The notes beneath the pieces were generated by a model. The model was given only the letters and a program-made list of their open reading frames with translations. It did not search any database and was not told the origin of the DNA. The translations under genes and the position numbers were made by a program. A stretch of DNA of 64,000 nucleotides from an uncultured Paracoccaceae bacterium (lineage in GTDB: Bacteria; Pseudomonadota; Alphaproteobacteria; Rhodobacterales; Rhodobacteraceae), in contig CAKZRP010000064.1 in the NCBI GenBank assembly GCA_937146765.1, positions 124,001 through 188,000 of the forward strand, read 5' to 3'. Positions 61,791 to 64,000 of the stretch are shown piece by piece. Position 1 is the stretch's first letter. Each line of letters opens with the position of its first letter.

Positions 61791-61870
61791 TTTTCAGTTC
61801 CCTGTTGTTTGGGGATCTCCCGGCCTCATTTGGCGGGACGGGATGATCCGGGTGAAACGAGAGCCGGAGG

Positions 61871-62377
61871 TCAGACCTCCGGCTCTGTTGAAATCGCGGT
61901 GACGATGTAGGGGTCGTCGAACCAATGTTCTTCGAGGTTGGCGCCTTCGCCGATCCGGTCGATGACGATATATTGGCCGGGCGCCTCAAACGGTGCGAGG
62001 ACGCCGTGCCAGGTGCCACGATGGAGGTTGATCGACTGGCCGGGTTGGCTGAGAAAAGCGCGGGGTGCGCCCGGCGTGCCGCCCTCGTCCGGGGCGACGA
62101 TGACGATCATCGGCACGCCGTCCAGCGGCACAAAGGCTTGGCTGCCCTCGGGGTGGCGTTCGACCAGCTCGACCGCATAGGGCAGGTGGCGCGCCTCGGA
62201 GACAAACAGGCTGATACCCGCGCGCCCATCGGCAAAATCCACCTGCGCGAGGTCATGGTGACGACCGCATTTGCCCTGATTGATGATCTTGTCGGGTTGG
62301 GCCTTGGGCTCCAGCACGTCGCCAAAGGGGGCGAACCCTTCGGCGGTGAGGGGGGATGCGACCAGCGCGCGGCTCAT
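61871..62377 (-). CDS. allA: Ureidoglycolate lyase
   Basis: 168 residues with the AllA fold: LTAEGFAPFGDVLE near the N-terminus, LVERHPEGSQAFVPLDGVPMIVIVAP in the middle, and NLHRGTWHGVLAPFE toward the C-terminus. It splits ureidoglycolate into glyoxylate and urea. The start overlaps the allantoinase stop (ATGA), so these two steps are co-expressed. Confidence 0.95.
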   Translation of the reverse strand: MSRALVASPLTAEGFAPFGDVLEPKAQPDKIINQGKCGRHHDLAQVDFADGRAGISLFVSEARHLPYAVELVERHPEGSQAFVPLDGVPMIVIVAPDEGGTPGAPRAFLSQPGQSINLHRGTWHGVLAPFEAPGQYIVIDRIGEGANLEEHWFDDPYIVTAISTEPEV

Positions 62378-63789
62378 GGCAAGAGGTCCATCAGTCGGAA
62401 CTGTGCGATGCGTTCGACCTGTTTGCAGGCCTCGGCAAATTCCGTGGCGCGGTCATTGTCGATGCGGCGCTGGAAGGCCGCCATGATCGAGGCCTTGTCG
62501 TGGTCGCGCACCGCGATGATGAAGGGGAAGCCGTGTTTCTCCACATAGGCGGTGTTGAGCGCGGTGAAGGTCTCGCGCTCCTTGTCCGTCAACAGGTTCA
62601 ATCCGGCGCTGGCCTGTTCCGAAGTGCTCTCTGCCGTCAGGCGACCGGCTGCGGCGAGTTTGCCCGCGAGATCCGGGTGGGCGGTCAGCACGCCGAGACG
62701 CTCCTTTTCGCTGGCGGTGCGGAACATGCGGCAGAGCGCATTATGCACCCCGGCGGCGCAATCATGCGCGGGGCCAAGCTCTAGGTCATAAGCGCGCTCG
62801 GCAATCCAAGGGGAGTGTTCAAAGATCGAGCCATAGGCGGCCACAAAGGTCTCGCGGTCCATCTGGCTGGGGCGGGCGCGGCGCTGATGCGGGTGCTGGG
62901 CGGCCCAGTGTTCGGCAATCTCCACCCGACGCGGGCACCAAACGCCCTCGTGACTTTGGATATGGTCGATGAAGCGCTTGAGCGCGGCGACCTTGCCCGG
63001 GCGGCCCACCAGACGGCAGTGCAGCCCGATGGTCATCATCTTGGGCGCGCCCGCCTCACCCTCGGCATAGAGCGCGTCAAAGGCGTCGGTCAGATATTGG
63101 CCGAAATGCTCGCCAGTCACCCAGCCGGGGGCGGTGGCAAAGCGCATGTCGTTGGCTTCGAGCGTATAGGGGATGATGAGCTGGTCGCGGTCGCCGACCT
63201 CCAGCCAATAGGGCAGGTCGTCATCATAGGTGTCGGAGATATAGTCAAATTGGCCCGTCTCGGCGACCAGACGCACGGTATTGGCGCTGCAGCGTCCGGT
63301 GTACCAGCCGCGCGGCGGGGTGCCCACCACTTCGGTATGGAGGCGGATCGCCTCGGCGATGGAGGCGCGCTCTTCCGCCTCGGGCATGTCTTTATGTTCA
63401 ACCCATTTGAGGCCATGGGAGGCGATCTCCCAATCGGCCTCCTTCATCGCCTGCACCTGCTCGGGGCTGCGGGCGAGGGCGGTGGCGACGCCATAGATGG
63501 TCAGCGGGATATTGGCGCCGGTGAACAGGCGGTGCAGCCGCCAGAAGCCGGCGCGCGCGCCATATTCATAGATCGATTCCATGTTCCAGTGACGCTGGCC
63601 GGGCCATTGCGCGGCGCCGGGAATGTCGGAGAGGAAGGCCTCGGAGGCCTTGTCGCCGTGCAGGATGCAGTTTTCGCCGCCCTCTTCATAGTTCAGAACG
63701 AATTGCACGGCGATCTTTGCATCATTGGGCCAGGCGGGATGGGGGGCGTTTGCCCCGTAGCCGCGCATATCGCGAGGGTAGCGTGTCAC
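62374..63789 (-). CDS. puuE: Allantoinase (PuuE) fused to OHCU decarboxylase
   Basis: About 471 residues from GTG 63789 (GGAG eight bases upstream), giving the usual start TRYPRDMRGYGAN; the ORF track adds eight codons. The PuuE polysaccharide-deacetylase-like domain spans residues 1-300 (FVLNYEEGGENCILHGD, IASHGLKWVEH, IGLHCRLVGRPGK). The second domain, about 310-471, is 2-oxo-4-hydroxy-4-carboxy-5-ureidoimidazoline decarboxylase (HDCAAGVHNALCRMF-like, TAHPDLAGKLAAAGRLTAES, TAYVEKHGFPFIIAVR). The fusion couples allantoin formation with ring opening to allantoate. Confidence 0.95.
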   Translation of the reverse strand: MTRYPRDMRGYGANAPHPAWPNDAKIAVQFVLNYEEGGENCILHGDKASEAFLSDIPGAAQWPGQRHWNMESIYEYGARAGFWRLHRLFTGANIPLTIYGVATALARSPEQVQAMKEADWEIASHGLKWVEHKDMPEAEERASIAEAIRLHTEVVGTPPRGWYTGRCSANTVRLVAETGQFDYISDTYDDDLPYWLEVGDRDQLIIPYTLEANDMRFATAPGWVTGEHFGQYLTDAFDALYAEGEAGAPKMMTIGLHCRLVGRPGKVAALKRFIDHIQSHEGVWCPRRVEIAEHWAAQHPHQRRARPSQMDRETFVAAYGSIFEHSPWIAERAYDLELGPAHDCAAGVHNALCRMFRTASEKERLGVLTAHPDLAGKLAAAGRLTAESTSEQASAGLNLLTDKERETFTALNTAYVEKHGFPFIIAVRDHDKASIMAAFQRRIDNDRATEFAEACKQVERIAQFRLMDLLP

Positions 63790-64000
63790 GGGTGGGTCTC
63801 CGGGTCTTTGCATGTCGTTTACGTGTTATACATTGAAAGTGACTGCGGGGCTTTACCGCAATTTTTGAAAGTGCTGTTTGATGCTTCTGCGTGTAACTGA
63901 GGCAGCGGTTGCGCAATATGGCGTGAAATTCAGCGGAGTGTTTTTGCCGAGACCTGTCAATGGACGGGGCGTGCGGGGCTTCGCCTCTGGAAGGAGAGAG
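63790..64000. promoter_or_regulatory. Divergent promoter region at right edge, with ribosome site for a gene outside the window
   Basis: No gene is visible in these 211 bases. AT-rich segments (TTACGTGTTATACATTGAAAG) may carry the allantoinase promoter. The last bases include AAGGAGAG, a strong Shine-Dalgarno sequence on the plus strand, so a plus-strand gene probably begins just beyond the end. Confidence 0.55.

Noticed and set aside
1-64000. CRISPR arrays, rRNA, tRNA genes, transposases and prophage genes
   Set aside because: I saw no repeat-spacer pattern, no conserved RNA segments and no mobile-element proteins in any frame given; small RNAs cannot be excluded by eye.

Overview
The window is high-GC, gene-dense DNA from an alphaproteobacterium, most likely a marine Roseobacter-group member of the Rhodobacterales. 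The evidence is the abundance of TRAP transporters, an imuB gene with an alphaproteobacterial-type LexA box (GAAC-N7-GAAC), DUF2794, AcnB plus SthA, and four copies of a palindromic intergenic element built around CCGGGATATTT. I see no rRNA, tRNA, CRISPR array, transposase or integrase. The genus cannot be fixed from sequence alone.

Layout. (1) 1-9.5 kb: a left-truncated AMP-binding enzyme and an RpiR regulator on the minus strand face a plus-strand operon of N-formylglutamate amidohydrolase-like enzyme, TRAP transporter (dctQ, dctM, dctP), glutamine-synthetase-like ligase, aldehyde dehydrogenase and iron alcohol dehydrogenase. The gene set fits a gamma-glutamylation route for an imported amine or amino alcohol; the substrate is not known. 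(2) 9.5-14.3 kb: a LacI repressor divergent from a ribose-type sugar ABC transporter, with two operator-like sites between them. (3) 14.3-18.1 kb: TetR, HlyD, ABC ATPase and ABC-2 permease, a YbhG/F/S-R-like export operon with a perfect palindrome in front. (4) 18.2-28.8 kb: a TAXI TRAP system, a winged-helix regulator, a second TRAP system, and a fused 5-oxoprolinase divergent from it. This looks like a pyroglutamate or related glutamate-family uptake and hydrolysis locus.

(5) 29-49.8 kb: mostly housekeeping. It holds a 2OG-Fe(II) oxygenase, acnB, a SUKH-like protein, a YaiI/DUF188 protein, sthA, fghA, a small cupin, an AEC transporter, TetR, cytochrome c', imuB, ArsR, DUF2794, an NlpC/P60 peptidase, an M17 aminopeptidase, an Hpt-like small protein, beta-carbonic anhydrase, DUF3095, asd and DUF4139. 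(6) 50.4-57.9 kb: a near-complete homoprotocatechuate (3,4-dihydroxyphenylacetate) meta-cleavage operon hpaF-E-D, a PLP decarboxylase, an FAH-family gene, hpaH and hpaI, with hpaR divergent. (7) 57.9-64 kb: glycerate kinase, ureidoglycine aminohydrolase, a uracil/xanthine permease, allA and a fused allantoinase/OHCU decarboxylase. This is purine and ureide catabolism, with the glycerate kinase placed to consume glyoxylate-derived glycerate.

Most catabolic blocks have a divergent regulator and an inverted repeat in the shared promoter. The points most worth following up are the amine/glutamylation operon, the pyroglutamate locus with two unrelated TRAP systems, the decarboxylase inside the hpa operon, the imuB gene lacking imuA/dnaE2 neighbours, the DUF3095 cyclase-like protein, and the dispersed palindromic element family. 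Start codons were re-chosen from Shine-Dalgarno spacing and family N-termini wherever the ORF track began too far upstream.
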